A DNA stretch of 53,005 bases, from NCBI RefSeq assembly GCF_001187905.1, contig NZ_LGIS01000029.1, positions 1 to 53,005 on the forward strand. Direction: 5' to 3'. Positions 1-7,895 of this stretch are shown here, piece by piece. The notes under the pieces were generated by a model, which was not told where the DNA came from, ran no database searches, and worked only from the letters and a program-made list of their open reading frames with translations. A program made the position numbers and the translations under genes. Positions within the stretch are counted from its first letter, which is position 1. Every line of letters begins with the position of its first letter. This DNA comes from Pantoea sp. RIT-PI-b. GTDB taxonomy: Bacteria > Pseudomonadota > Gammaproteobacteria > Enterobacterales > Enterobacteriaceae.

Positions 1-153
1 GGATGGGCTGGCGCAGGGCCCGGGAGTGCAGAGGGCGCGGCCAGGCGTCCTCTGCTCGGTCGCCGCACGGCATAGCTGAAACTGCCTCAGCCGATGGCGA
101 ACGAAAGTCGCTCAGCGCTTAACTGATTGGGATTACGCCATTAATGGCGACCG
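1..153. repeat. Left arm of a 153-bp inverted repeat
   Basis: The reverse complement of 52800-52952 aligns to this stretch without gaps, with 9 mismatches in 153 positions. The outer 73 bases are identical and GC-rich. The inner end carries the CGCCATTAATGGCG palindrome of the short intergenic hairpin family seen elsewhere in the window. No ORF fits it. It sits just downstream of the exporter gene on the minus strand. The right copy continues past the matched part to the window edge, so the full element probably extends left of base 1. Confidence 0.9.
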
Positions 154-161
154 TATCGACC

Positions 162-791
162 TCAGCTGCGACTGAACACCAACTTCAAACCCGCAACGGT
201 AAAGCAACAGGCCAGTAACGCATCTAATCCACGGCGGATGCGGCGATAGAAGGCCGCCATCACTGCGGTGGAAAACAGCAGCGCATAGCCCCCAAACACC
301 AGCACGCAAATTGCCGCACAGCCAGCGATAATCATCGGTAAGGTTGACGCAGCGGCACCCGGTTTAAGCGCTACCGACATGATGGCTACCCAGGTCAGGA
401 TCGCCTTGGGATTGCCGACGTGCATTAAAATCCCCTGACGGAACATTGTGCCAAAACGCGCTTTTTCGTTGCCCGGCGCTAATTCCCCGACATTCGACTT
501 ACGCAGTGCCGATTTTCCAGCCTTATAGGCCAGCCACAGCAGATATAAACCACCGCCAATCTTCAGCACAATCAGCAGTTGCGCGAAGGTAGCCAACACG
601 GTGAGTACGCCGCAGGCCGCCAACAGCGCCCACATCATCGAACCGCCAATCACGCCACTGGCTAAGGCTAACGCCGCGCCGCGTCCCTGTTTCATGGCCG
701 TGCCCATAATCGCCATGTTGCTGGGACCCGGACTGGCGGTGGCGACGAAATAAGTGGTGTAGATCAAAATCAATTCATGTGAAAGCGCCAT
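162..791 (-). CDS. LysE/RhtB family amino-acid exporter
   Basis: 209 aa, the usual length for the family, and very hydrophobic with about six predicted membrane segments. The family pattern ATASPGPSNMAIMG lies at residues 17-30 in the first helix, and GNPKAILTW lies near residue 127. RhtB-family proteins export amino acids or their derivatives across the inner membrane using the proton gradient. The substrate cannot be read from the sequence. It lies 101 bp downstream of the PTS IIA gene on the same strand. Nothing shows that the two are functionally linked. Confidence 0.85.
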   Translation of the reverse strand: MALSHELILIYTTYFVATASPGPSNMAIMGTAMKQGRGAALALASGVIGGSMMWALLAACGVLTVLATFAQLLIVLKIGGGLYLLWLAYKAGKSALRKSNVGELAPGNEKARFGTMFRQGILMHVGNPKAILTWVAIMSVALKPGAAASTLPMIIAGCAAICVLVFGGYALLFSTAVMAAFYRRIRRGLDALLACCFTVAGLKLVFSRS

Positions 792-892
792 AGGTTCCTC
801 TGCGATGGCTGATGGGAATTAACGTTATATCGCCGAAAAATGCAATCTGCCAGAGTGCTATAGGTGTTTAGATATCTATCGTTGCTGCGGCA

Positions 893-1204
893 TCACTGAC
901 TGTGCAACTCCTTACGCAACAGCACTAACTCGCCCGCCAGGTCGCGGCAGAGCATCGCCGTCATTAGATGATCCTGTGCATGCACCATAATCAGCGTGAC
1001 CGGCACTTTGCCGCTGCCTTCATCGGCGCCAATTAACGCAGTCTGGATCTTATGCGCCGCCTTTGCTGCCTCGTCCGACGCCGCTAACGCGTCATCCGCC
1101 CCTTGCCAGTCGCCTTTGCGGGCTTGCTGAATCGCCATCATGGCTTGCGATCTCGCCTCACCGGCATTAATCAGCAACTCCATCATCGTTTGTTCAAAAT
1201 CCAT
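893..1204 (-). CDS. PTS lactose/cellobiose-family EIIA component
   Basis: 103 aa, a complete small helical IIA of the Lac/Chb family. It carries phosphate from HPr to the IIB protein encoded at 4154-4471. The signature MVHAQDHLM is at residues 73-81. By analogy with lactose IIA, His75 is the phosphorylated residue and Asp78 the metal ligand of the trimer. The start has a GAGG Shine-Dalgarno 6-7 nt upstream. It is transcribed divergently from IIC, GH1 and IIB, which is unusual because chb/cel operons usually keep IIA in the same transcript. The shared 168-bp gap holds GntR-type operator sequences. Confidence 0.9.
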   Translation of the reverse strand: MDFEQTMMELLINAGEARSQAMMAIQQARKGDWQGADDALAASDEAAKAAHKIQTALIGADEGSGKVPVTLIMVHAQDHLMTAMLCRDLAGELVLLRKELHSQ

Positions 1205-1218
1205 AGCCGCCTCACTTA

Positions 1219-1230
1219 TTGGTATGCCAA
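1219..1230. promoter_or_regulatory. Operator-like site TTGGTATGCCAA
   Basis: Near-palindrome TTGGTATGCCAA, 15 bp upstream of the IIA start. It closely resembles the UxuR/ExuR type of operator (core TTGGTATACCAA) used by FadR-subfamily GntR proteins, and a gene for such a protein ends this locus at 5323. A second near-identical copy is at 1313-1324 and a degraded one at 1252-1262. Assignment to the local regulator is inference. Confidence 0.6.
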
Positions 1231-1251
1231 ATTAACGTTGACGATGCTACC

Positions 1252-1262
1252 GGAATACCAAA
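1252..1262. promoter_or_regulatory. Degenerate operator half-site between the two good copies
   Basis: GGAATACCAAA matches the right half of TTGGTATACCAA and lies between the two better copies. It overlaps the stretch downstream of a TTGACG hexamer at 1238-1243 that could serve as a -35 box for the plus-strand operon. It is weaker than its neighbours. Confidence 0.35.
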
Positions 1263-1312
1263 AAGAGGTTCCGCGAGCAGGATCACAGAAATTAATCACG
1301 ATAATCGCCATT

Positions 1313-1324
1313 TTGGTATGCCAC
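1313..1324. promoter_or_regulatory. Operator-like site TTGGTATGCCAC
   Basis: Eleven of twelve bases match the site at 1219-1230. It lies 49 bp upstream of the IIC start, about 94 bp (nine helical turns) from the first site. The pair would suit a dimeric GntR repressor controlling both divergent transcripts. Confidence 0.6.
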
Positions 1325-1372
1325 GAACCATCAAGCTCACGCATAACACTTAAAACCGCTGAGGGTTGACCA

Positions 1373-2707
1373 ATGTCTCTACAGGAACGTCTTATCGATT
1401 CACTGGGTAGCTTTGCCACGCGATTCAACAGCTACCGCTACATCATGGCGATCAAAGCCTCGTTTATTACCTTGATGCCGGTGATTATTGTCGGTGCTTT
1501 TTCGGTGCTGATTTCTAACATGGTGCTCGACCCGAAAAATGGCCTCGCCAGTTTCGCGTCACTGTCGTTTCTCGCCGATTTAAAACCGATCACCAGCAGT
1601 ATTAATTACGCGACGCTGAGCTTTCTGAATATTGGTGCAGTGTTCCTGATTGGTATTGAACTCGGCCGCATCAACGGCATTAAAACGCTGTTTCCGGGCT
1701 TATTGGCGATCATCTGTTTTATCTCCGTCACGCCCACCACGCTGCAAATGCTGGTGGACGGGCAGATGCATGTGGTCACCGATGTGTTGGCGAAACAGTT
1801 CTCCGATACCAAAAGTCTGTTCCTCGGCATGTTTATTGCCATTCTCTCGGTGGAGATTTATTGCCGGCTGGAGCAGGTTGAGCGGCTGAAAATCAAGATG
1901 CCGGATACCGTGCCGCCGAACGTGGCCGCGTCATTTTCCGCGCTGATTCCGTCGATCATCACCGTCACGCTGGTGGCTACCTTTGGCTTTATCTTCCATC
2001 AGATCACCGGCATGTACCTGTATGACGCCGTATATAAAGTGGTGCAGCAGCCGCTGGAGTCAGTGGTGCAGAGCCTGTGGGGCATTCTGCTGTTGATGTT
2101 TGTTGCCCAGCTGTTTTGGGTGATTGGTATTCACGGCAACCAAATGGTGAAACCGATTCGCGAGCCGCTGCTGCTGGGGGCAATTCTGGTCAACATGAAC
2201 GCCTTCGAGCAGGGTAAGGAAGCGCCAAACATCATCACCATGCCGTTCTGGGATGTGTATATGAGCATTGGCGGTTCAGGCCTGACGATTGGTTTGTTAA
2301 CCGCGGTGATGATTGCCACCAAACGTAAAGAGATGCGTGAAATCGCCAAACTGTCGTTTGGACCGGGCCTGTTTAATATTAATGAGCCGGTGATTTTTGG
2401 TATGCCGATCATGCTCAATCCCATTCTTGCCATTCCCTTCATCATTACGCCGCTGGTTACCGGTTCGATTGGCTATTTCGCCACGGTGATGGGTTTCGCC
2501 GGTAAAGCGGTGGTGATGGTTCCCTGGACCACGCCGCCGATCATCAACGCGTGGCTCTCTACCGCCGGTTCGATGGGTGCGGTGGTGACACAAATTATCT
2601 GCATCGTGGTTTCGGTATTGATTTATCTGCCCTTTGTCAAAGTGGCTGCGCGTCGAGCTGAAGCGGCGGAAGCGAAAAATTTGCAGGCAGAGCTGGCACA
2701 AAATTAA
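1373..2707 (+). CDS. PTS cellobiose/lactose-family EIIC permease
   Basis: 444 aa multi-spanning membrane protein of the CelB/ChbC family, which forms the sugar channel and releases phosphorylated sugar inside. The N-terminus (QERLIDSLGSFATRFNSYRY) is typical of the family. The conserved central stretch FWVIGIHGNQMVKPI is at about residues 248-262, and the loop with FNINEPVIFGMPIMLNP at about 333-349. GAGG lies 8 nt before the ATG. It is followed after 9 bp by the glycosidase and then by IIB, and with the divergent IIA it makes a complete sugar-specific PTS. The substrate is probably a beta-glucoside, judged from the GH1 neighbour. Confidence 0.9.
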   Translation: MSLQERLIDSLGSFATRFNSYRYIMAIKASFITLMPVIIVGAFSVLISNMVLDPKNGLASFASLSFLADLKPITSSINYATLSFLNIGAVFLIGIELGRINGIKTLFPGLLAIICFISVTPTTLQMLVDGQMHVVTDVLAKQFSDTKSLFLGMFIAILSVEIYCRLEQVERLKIKMPDTVPPNVAASFSALIPSIITVTLVATFGFIFHQITGMYLYDAVYKVVQQPLESVVQSLWGILLLMFVAQLFWVIGIHGNQMVKPIREPLLLGAILVNMNAFEQGKEAPNIITMPFWDVYMSIGGSGLTIGLLTAVMIATKRKEMREIAKLSFGPGLFNINEPVIFGMPIMLNPILAIPFIITPLVTGSIGYFATVMGFAGKAVVMVPWTTPPIINAWLSTAGSMGAVVTQIICIVVSVLIYLPFVKVAARRAEAAEAKNLQAELAQN

Positions 2708-2716
2708 GGAGAACCT

Positions 2717-4144
2717 ATGAGTAAGCACACCATTAGGCTGCCGCAAGGCTTTATTCTCGGCGCGGCGGCGTCGGCCTGGCAAACCGAAGGCTGGAGTGGC
2801 AAAAAAGCGGGGCAGGACTCTTACCTCGATGCCTGGTATCAGCTGGATCGTCATGTCTGGCATAACGGTTACGGGCCGGCAGTGGCGACGGATTTTATCA
2901 ACCGGTTTCGCGAAGATGTGGCGTTAATGAAAGCGGCAGGGCTGACGCACTATCGCACCTCCATCAACTGGTCACGTTTTCTCACCGATTATGAGAACGC
3001 GATTGTTGATGAAGAGTACGCGGCCTATTACGACCAGTTGATTGATGAGATGCAGCGCCAGGGCATTGAACTGATGTTATGCCTCGAACATTACGAACTG
3101 CCGCTGCAATTGCTGGAGGCGTATGGCGGCTGGCAGTCAAAGCATGTGGTCGAGCTATTTACGCGCTATGTCGAAAAGGTGTTTGCCCGCTACGCCGGAA
3201 AAGTGACGCGCTGGTTTGTTTTTAATGAGCCGATTGTGGTGCAGACCCGCGTCTATCTTGATGCGATACGCTGGCCCTATGAGCAGAACACGCATAAATG
3301 GATGCAGTGGAATCACCATAAAAATCTTGCCACGGCGAAGGTGGTGAAACTGTTCCGCCAGCAGGGATACGCCGGCACGATTGGCACCATTCTTAATCCT
3401 GAGGTGACTTATCCGCGATCGTCTGCCGCGCACGATGTTCAAGCCGCGCAACGTTACGATCTGTTTTATAACCGGGTATTTCTCGACCCGGCGATCAAAG
3501 GTACCTATCCCGCTGAACTGCTTCAGCTGCTGGCTAAACATGACGTGCAGTGGGACGCGACGGAGGAGGAGCTGGCGATCATCGCCGCCAATACCGTCGA
3601 TGAAGTGGGGCTCAATCTTTACTATCCGCATCGCGTGAAAGCGCCTTCCCGTGCCTGGCATCCGGAGACGCCGTTTCACCCCGCTTTTTATTACGAGCAT
3701 TTTGAGTTACCGGGCCGCCGCATGAACAGTTCGCGCGGTTGGGAAATTCAGCCGCGCATCGTTTTCGACATGGCGCAGCGTATGAAAGAGGAGTACGGCA
3801 ATCTGCCGTGGTTTGTGGCGGAGAGCGGCATGGGCATCGAAAACGAAGCGCAATTTAAGAATGCGCAGGGGGAAATTCAGGACGACTACCGCATTAACTT
3901 TATTGCTGAACATCTTTACCAGGCGGTGCGCGCGCGTGAAGCGGGCAGCAACTGTCTGGGCTATATGCTGTGGGCGTTCACCGACAATGTTTCACCGATG
4001 AATGCGTTCAAAAACCGCTACGGACTGATCGAGATTGATCTCGACAATCAACGCCAGCGGCGGATGAAGAAATCGGCGCACTGGTTCCGTCAGTTGCGTG
4101 ACTCGCAGCAATTGACCCTCAATATTGACGATGAAGCCAAATAA
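2717..4144 (+). CDS. GH1 family 6-phospho-beta-glucosidase
   Basis: 475 aa, normal length for glycoside hydrolase family 1. It should hydrolyse the phosphorylated disaccharide or aryl-glucoside brought in by the adjacent PTS. The acid/base Glu171 is in FVFNEPIV. The nucleophile Glu369 is in WFVAESGMG, with Ser in place of the more usual Asn of the TENG motif. The C-terminal active-site region reads DNVSPMNAFKNRYGLI. It lacks the FEW motif of free-sugar glucosidases and keeps the K..Y arrangement that binds the 6-phosphate. A strong AAGGAG lies upstream of the ATG. Phospho-galactoside or thio-glycoside specificity cannot be excluded. Confidence 0.9.
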   Translation: MSKHTIRLPQGFILGAAASAWQTEGWSGKKAGQDSYLDAWYQLDRHVWHNGYGPAVATDFINRFREDVALMKAAGLTHYRTSINWSRFLTDYENAIVDEEYAAYYDQLIDEMQRQGIELMLCLEHYELPLQLLEAYGGWQSKHVVELFTRYVEKVFARYAGKVTRWFVFNEPIVVQTRVYLDAIRWPYEQNTHKWMQWNHHKNLATAKVVKLFRQQGYAGTIGTILNPEVTYPRSSAAHDVQAAQRYDLFYNRVFLDPAIKGTYPAELLQLLAKHDVQWDATEEELAIIAANTVDEVGLNLYYPHRVKAPSRAWHPETPFHPAFYYEHFELPGRRMNSSRGWEIQPRIVFDMAQRMKEEYGNLPWFVAESGMGIENEAQFKNAQGEIQDDYRINFIAEHLYQAVRAREAGSNCLGYMLWAFTDNVSPMNAFKNRYGLIEIDLDNQRQRRMKKSAHWFRQLRDSQQLTLNIDDEAK

Positions 4145-4153
4145 GGACGACCT

Positions 4154-4471
4154 ATGAAACGTATTATTCTTGCCTGCGCGGCCGGCATGTCGACTTCGCT
4201 GCTGGTCACCCGCATTGAAAAAGAGGCGGTAGCACGTGGCCTTGCGTATCAAATTTATGCCATCCCCGAGCAAAACCTGCGTGAAGAGTTACAAAATTAC
4301 GGCCAGGAGGTGGTCGTGGTGCTGCTGGGGCCGCAGGTACGCTTTAAGCTGGAGGAGAATAAAAAGTTGACCGACAGCTATCAGCTGCCGATTGCGGTGA
4401 TTGATAGCGTGGCGTACGGCACGTTGAATGGTGCAAAGGTACTCGATCAGGCGCTGGCTTTGGTACACTAG
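4154..4471 (+). CDS. PTS cellobiose-family EIIB component
   Basis: 105 aa, complete IIB of the Lac/Chb family. The N-terminal P-loop CAAGMSTSLLV starts at Cys8, the residue that is phosphorylated by IIA and hands the phosphate to the sugar in IIC. It begins 9 bp after the glycosidase stop, with AAGGACG as ribosome binding site. It is last in the IIC-GH1-IIB operon and is followed by a short hairpin and the regulator gene. Confidence 0.9.
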   Translation: MKRIILACAAGMSTSLLVTRIEKEAVARGLAYQIYAIPEQNLREELQNYGQEVVVVLLGPQVRFKLEENKKLTDSYQLPIAVIDSVAYGTLNGAKVLDQALALVH

Positions 4472-4489
4472 TGCCCAGATAGCAGTAGG

Positions 4490-4521
4490 GTTCCGGCTCG
4501 CAGAGGATGCGACCGGACCTG
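4490..4521 (+). other. Imperfect hairpin between IIB and regulator genes
   Basis: GGTTCCGGCTCGCA pairs imperfectly with TGCGACCGGACC across the loop GAGGA. It begins with a GTAGGG-like prefix similar to the dispersed hairpin family, so it may be a degenerate copy. It could lower read-through from the PTS operon into the regulator gene. There is no T-run, so I do not call it a terminator. Confidence 0.4.
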
Positions 4522-4529
4522 GTGCACCA
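4520..4529. promoter_or_regulatory. Palindrome TGGTGCACCA at regulator start
   Basis: Perfect 10-bp palindrome abutting the ATG of the GntR gene. Its TGGT/ACCA arms match the flanks of the TTGGTATGCCAA sites in the IIA/IIC gap, so it may be an autoregulatory site of the same protein. A palindrome this short could also be chance. Confidence 0.35.
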
Positions 4530-5323
4530 TGATGGAAAAGGGTGAGAGCGTGGAAAAAGCCGAAGCGCCACAAGAGAAAAAGCAGTATCAGGAAATTGGT
4601 CAACATCTGCGTCAGCAAATCCTTGATGGCCATTATCCCGTTGGCTCACGACTGCCGCCTGAGCGCCAGTTAGCTGAAACCTGGGGCGTGAGCCGCACCA
4701 TTGTGCGTGAAGCGTTGCTGATGCTGGAGCTGGAAGGCACCGTAGATATTCGCCAGAGCTCCGGCGTATACGTGATGCGCATTCCTTCCGCCAGTGAAGA
4801 TGCGGAAGAGGCCTTTTTCCGCAGCGATGTTGGCCCGTTCGAGATGTTGCAGGCGCGTCAGCTGCTGGAGAGCAACATTGCGGCCTTCGCCGCCAAAATG
4901 GCCACCAAAGCCGATATCGAAAACCTGCGTCGTACGCTTGAGCAGGAGCAGCGCGCCATCGCACTCAATGACAGCAGCCAGGATAACGATAAGTTATTTC
5001 ATTTGCTGTTAGCGGGCGCAACGCAAAATCAGATGCTGCTCGACACGGTCACCAGCGTCTGGCGTCATCACGAAGCCAGCCCGCTTTGGCAGCAGTTGCG
5101 ACCGCAGTATGAAACCCGCGCCTATCGCCTGAAGTGGTTGGGCGATCATCAAACGATTCTGGCGGCGCTGCGACGTCGTGATGTGATGGGATCCAGGCAG
5201 GCGATGTGGCAGCACCTGGAAAACGTCAAGAACACGCTGCTGGAGTTGTCCGATGCGGATGCACCAGACTTCGACGGTTATCTGTTCGAATCGGTGCCAA
5301 TTTTCCAGGGAAAATTGATGTGA
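4529..5323 (+). CDS. GntR family regulator, FadR (FCD) subfamily
   Basis: 264 aa. The N-terminal winged helix-turn-helix (about residues 20-85) contains GSRLPPERQLAETWGVSRTI, and is followed by an all-helical FCD ligand-binding domain to the C-terminus. FadR-subfamily proteins usually act as metabolite-released repressors. The neighbouring PTS operon and the TTGGTATGCCAA sites in its control region make that operon the likely target. Start choice is open: ATG at 4529 has little Shine-Dalgarno, whereas an in-frame GTG at 4550 has AAGGGTGAG well placed and would give 257 aa with the DNA-binding domain intact. Confidence 0.88.
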   Translation: MMEKGESVEKAEAPQEKKQYQEIGQHLRQQILDGHYPVGSRLPPERQLAETWGVSRTIVREALLMLELEGTVDIRQSSGVYVMRIPSASEDAEEAFFRSDVGPFEMLQARQLLESNIAAFAAKMATKADIENLRRTLEQEQRAIALNDSSQDNDKLFHLLLAGATQNQMLLDTVTSVWRHHEASPLWQQLRPQYETRAYRLKWLGDHQTILAALRRRDVMGSRQAMWQHLENVKNTLLELSDADAPDFDGYLFESVPIFQGKLM

Positions 5324-5362
5324 TGATAATGAGTTAATGCAGGAAAACCGGCATAGCCGTTC

Positions 5363-5386
5363 GTAGGGTCGCCATTTATGGCGACC
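5363..5386 (+). repeat. Short intergenic palindrome (GTAGGG + TCGCC/GGCGA stem)
   Basis: GTAGG followed by GTCGCCATTTATGGCGAC and C. It is the reference copy of a dispersed hairpin family in this window, and other copies are listed separately. It lies 40 bp after the GntR gene. Confidence 0.85.
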
Positions 5387-5494
5387 ACTCATCCCTCTAC
5401 GCACCGCAACGGTGCAATTTAACCCTACCCGCAAATATTTAACCGCTGAAAACTGCAGGCATTATTTATTTGCTTATGACGATTTATTAACTCC

Positions 5495-5555
5495 TGCACT
5501 AATTTGTGACGCTCATCCCTCAATTTAATAAATAATGCACCGAATTTGTGCTGCT
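5495..5555. promoter_or_regulatory. Pair of imperfect direct repeats upstream of the hyu-type operon
   Basis: TGCACTAATTTGTGACGCT at 5495-5513 and TGCACCGAATTTGTGCTGCT at 5536-5555, offset by 41 bp, about four helical turns. The second copy contains the inverted arms GCAC/GTGC. They may be operators for a regulator of the downstream operon, such as the TetR protein encoded at its end. This is inference only. Confidence 0.35.
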
Positions 5556-5753
5556 AATCATGAAATCGACATAAGAAAACAATATATCTGCGTACAATCC
5601 GCTTTATTTCGATTTATGCCAGCTGCAGGTAATAAATAACTTGCTAAAATTATTGTTATCTATCATATGTTTATTTGTGATTCTTCCGTGTGAGTTTCCC
5701 ATCTCGTGGTTAATTTAAAACCTCGCACCTGTCATATTCATGTAAAAAAACCG

Positions 5754-5781
5754 TTGCATACCCATTTTTTAAAATGATAAA
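5754..5781 (+). promoter_or_regulatory. Candidate sigma-70 promoter of the catabolic operon
   Basis: TTGCAT at 5754-5759 and GATAAA at 5776-5781 with a 16-nt spacer, 45 bp before the first start codon. Both hexamers match the consensus moderately. The region is AT-rich, so false positives are easy. Confidence 0.4.
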
Positions 5782-5826
5782 AGTTTCTCACTTGCTAATT
5801 ATTTCTCATTTTAAAGGTGACCAACA

Positions 5827-6459
5827 ATGGCTCTTGAAACGGCTGAAGTGCGTATTTCTACCTCATGGCAGCGCCCAGAGAATAAATGGCTGGCGGCATT
5901 TGCTGAATTTCCGGTTGCCAATATTGGTGATGCGATGGAAAGACTGAATATGTGCGATGGTGGCATTGTTCCGGTCTCCTCAAAAACGGCATTTGTCGGT
6001 TTTGCCTTTCCGGTGCAGGTCACGGCAGGCGATAACGCTGCGGTGATTCGCGCACTGGATTACATCCAGCCGGGCGACGTGATGATGATCAATGGCCAGG
6101 GACACATCGATCGGGCGCTGGTGGGCGAGCAATTGACGCAGCGTTTTCAGCATGCCGGTGCGGTGGCGCAGGTTATCGACGGCGCGGTTCGCGATCGCAG
6201 CGTGATTGAGTCCACCGGCTTACCCACATTCTGTCGCGGCACCACGCCGGCAGGTCCGTTCAAAAACGGTCCTGGCGTCATCGGTGAGCCGGTCGCGATT
6301 GGCGGCGTGGTGTGCTGCGCCGGCGATATTGTGGTTGGCGACGATGATGGCGTCATCATCATTCCGTTCTGGCGTGCAGAGGCGGTATTAGCGGCGGTGC
6401 AGGAAGTCGCACGCCGTGAAGCAGAGATGACGGCAGAAGTGACGCGTCAATATAAGTAA
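5827..6459 (+). CDS. RraA-like protein, predicted HMG-type (4-hydroxy-4-methyl-2-oxoglutarate) aldolase
   Basis: 210 aa RraA/MenG-fold protein. It is best read as a metal-dependent class II pyruvate aldolase or oxaloacetate decarboxylase, not the RNase E regulator. The catalytic Arg122-Asp123 pair is present in DGAVRDRSVIE, preceded by GEQLTQRF at about 100-107, matching the positions known from Pseudomonas HMG/CHA aldolase (Arg123/Asp124). AAGGTGA lies 7 nt before the ATG. It is first of a co-directional run with an MHS transporter, HyuA/HyuB, a dehydrogenase and an aminotransferase, so it probably cleaves or decarboxylates a keto-acid intermediate of that pathway. Confidence 0.8.
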   Translation: MALETAEVRISTSWQRPENKWLAAFAEFPVANIGDAMERLNMCDGGIVPVSSKTAFVGFAFPVQVTAGDNAAVIRALDYIQPGDVMMINGQGHIDRALVGEQLTQRFQHAGAVAQVIDGAVRDRSVIESTGLPTFCRGTTPAGPFKNGPGVIGEPVAIGGVVCCAGDIVVGDDDGVIIIPFWRAEAVLAAVQEVARREAEMTAEVTRQYK

Positions 6460-6513
6460 GCCTTTGGCTTCACGAATTCCGGGGATGTATCAACACACTT
6501 TCAGGGCAAACCA

Positions 6514-7854
6514 ATGACGAAATCACATGCGGTAACAATGGATTACGCTTTGCCGAAGGACGGAACAACCAAAAATAACGTCGTACGTCGCGCCTCTCTG
6601 GCGGGCGGTGTCGGCTCGTTTGTTGAATGGTATGACTACGGTATTTACGGCTTATTAGTTAGCTCGCTGGTGCTGGTGTTTTCCGCCAGTGACATGAGTA
6701 GCAGCGACTCAGGCCTGATGCTGACTTACCTCGGCTTCACCGTGAGTTTTTTTGTTCGCCCCTTTGGCGGCGTGATCTGTGGTTATCTCGGCGACAGAAT
6801 GGGGCGTCAGAAGCTGCTGGCGATTTTACTGCTGATGATTTCACTGGCGACAGCGGCAATTGGCCTGTTGCCCAGCTACGCCAGCATCGGCTGGGCGGCA
6901 CCGGCGCTGCTGATTTTGCTGCGCATTGTGCAGGGCTTTTCTGCCGGTGGTGAAGTCTCCGGTGCGGGTTCGTTCGTCGCGGAGTATGCCGAAGATCACC
7001 GCCGCGCGATGGTGATGTCACCGCTGGTAATGGGATCGTTTATCGCTCTGCTGTTCGGCAGCTTGCTGATCAGTGGATTGATCAACGTGTTCGGCAGCGA
7101 GGCGATGACCGCCTGGGTGTGGCGCGTGCCGTTTTTGCTGGCTATTCCAATGGCGTTGATTGGCGTCTACATCCGCACGCGCATTGAAGATACGCCTCAC
7201 TTTCAGATGGTAAAAGCCAACAAGCGCGTGGTGCGCAATCCGCTGCGTGAAGTGCTTTCCTCAAAGCGTCATCTGAAAGCGATTGGACTGGCGATCACCT
7301 TGCCGGCGGTCAACGGACCTGGCTATTACATCCTGTTTGTCTACATGCCGACTTACCTGAACAAAGTAATGCACTTCCAGCAGATTCAAAGCCTGATGGT
7401 CACCGCCTGCGGGTTGATCACCATTATTGGCGCGATTCCGATGATGGCCTGGCTGTCGGATCGTCTGGGGCGTAAGCCGCTGCTGGTGGCCTCCGCTATC
7501 GCCATGGCGGTACTGGCCTGGCCCTGTTTCTGGCTGTTGACGCTCGGCATGTTCCCGCTGGCGTGTATGGCGGCGATTCTGCTGGCCTTTGCCTTCGCCG
7601 GACATGCTGGCGTGATTCAAGCCACGCTGGCCGAAATGTTTCCTACCAACGTGCGTTACAGCGCCTACAGCATCGGTTTCAACCTTTCCACGGTGATCTT
7701 TGGCGGCTCCGCGCCATTGCTAATGACCTGGCTAATCGGTCTGACCGGCATCGCCAGTATTCCCAGCTATATGGTGATTTTCACCGCCGCGCTGACGCTC
7801 ATCAGCACGCTGTATCTGAAAGAAACCGCCGGTAAGCCACTCGCTGCCGAGTGA
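6514..7854 (+). CDS. MFS transporter, metabolite:H+ symporter (MHS) family
   Basis: 446 aa with about 12 predicted membrane helices. The family hallmark FVEWYDYGIYG is at about residues 37-47, and the MFS loop motif GYLGDRMGRQK at about 89-99 recurs in the second half as AWLSDRLGRKP. MHS relatives (KgtP, ShiA, ProP) import carboxylates or zwitterions with protons. It is probably the uptake system for the substrate of the following hydantoinase-type enzymes. Its TGA overlaps the upstream in-frame GTG of the HyuA reading frame. The upstream ribosome site is weak (CAGGGCA). Confidence 0.88.
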   Translation: MTKSHAVTMDYALPKDGTTKNNVVRRASLAGGVGSFVEWYDYGIYGLLVSSLVLVFSASDMSSSDSGLMLTYLGFTVSFFVRPFGGVICGYLGDRMGRQKLLAILLLMISLATAAIGLLPSYASIGWAAPALLILLRIVQGFSAGGEVSGAGSFVAEYAEDHRRAMVMSPLVMGSFIALLFGSLLISGLINVFGSEAMTAWVWRVPFLLAIPMALIGVYIRTRIEDTPHFQMVKANKRVVRNPLREVLSSKRHLKAIGLAITLPAVNGPGYYILFVYMPTYLNKVMHFQQIQSLMVTACGLITIIGAIPMMAWLSDRLGRKPLLVASAIAMAVLAWPCFWLLTLGMFPLACMAAILLAFAFAGHAGVIQATLAEMFPTNVRYSAYSIGFNLSTVIFGGSAPLLMTWLIGLTGIASIPSYMVIFTAALTLISTLYLKETAGKPLAAE

Positions 7855-7895
7855 ATGCCGTGGCAATCAGCTCACATCTGGATTTCGAGGTCACT

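Larger units (their letters stand above)
5324..5826. other. Gene-free 503-bp AT-rich regulatory region
   Basis: No plausible ORF. It holds one short intergenic palindrome at 5363-5386, then from about 5440 a markedly AT-rich stretch leading to the catabolic operon at 5827. Two imperfect direct repeats (5495-5513 and 5536-5555) share TGCAC and AATTTGTG, 41 bp apart. Several TGTGA pentamers (for example within 5505-5510) could be CRP half-sites, but I see no full CRP palindrome. A candidate promoter is at 5754-5781. Confidence 0.6.

Noticed and set aside
5827..6459. Calling the RraA-like protein a regulator of RNase E
   Set aside because: The aldolase Arg122-Asp123 pair is intact and the gene sits in a catabolic run. 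The RNase E inhibitor RraA is a different branch of the family.
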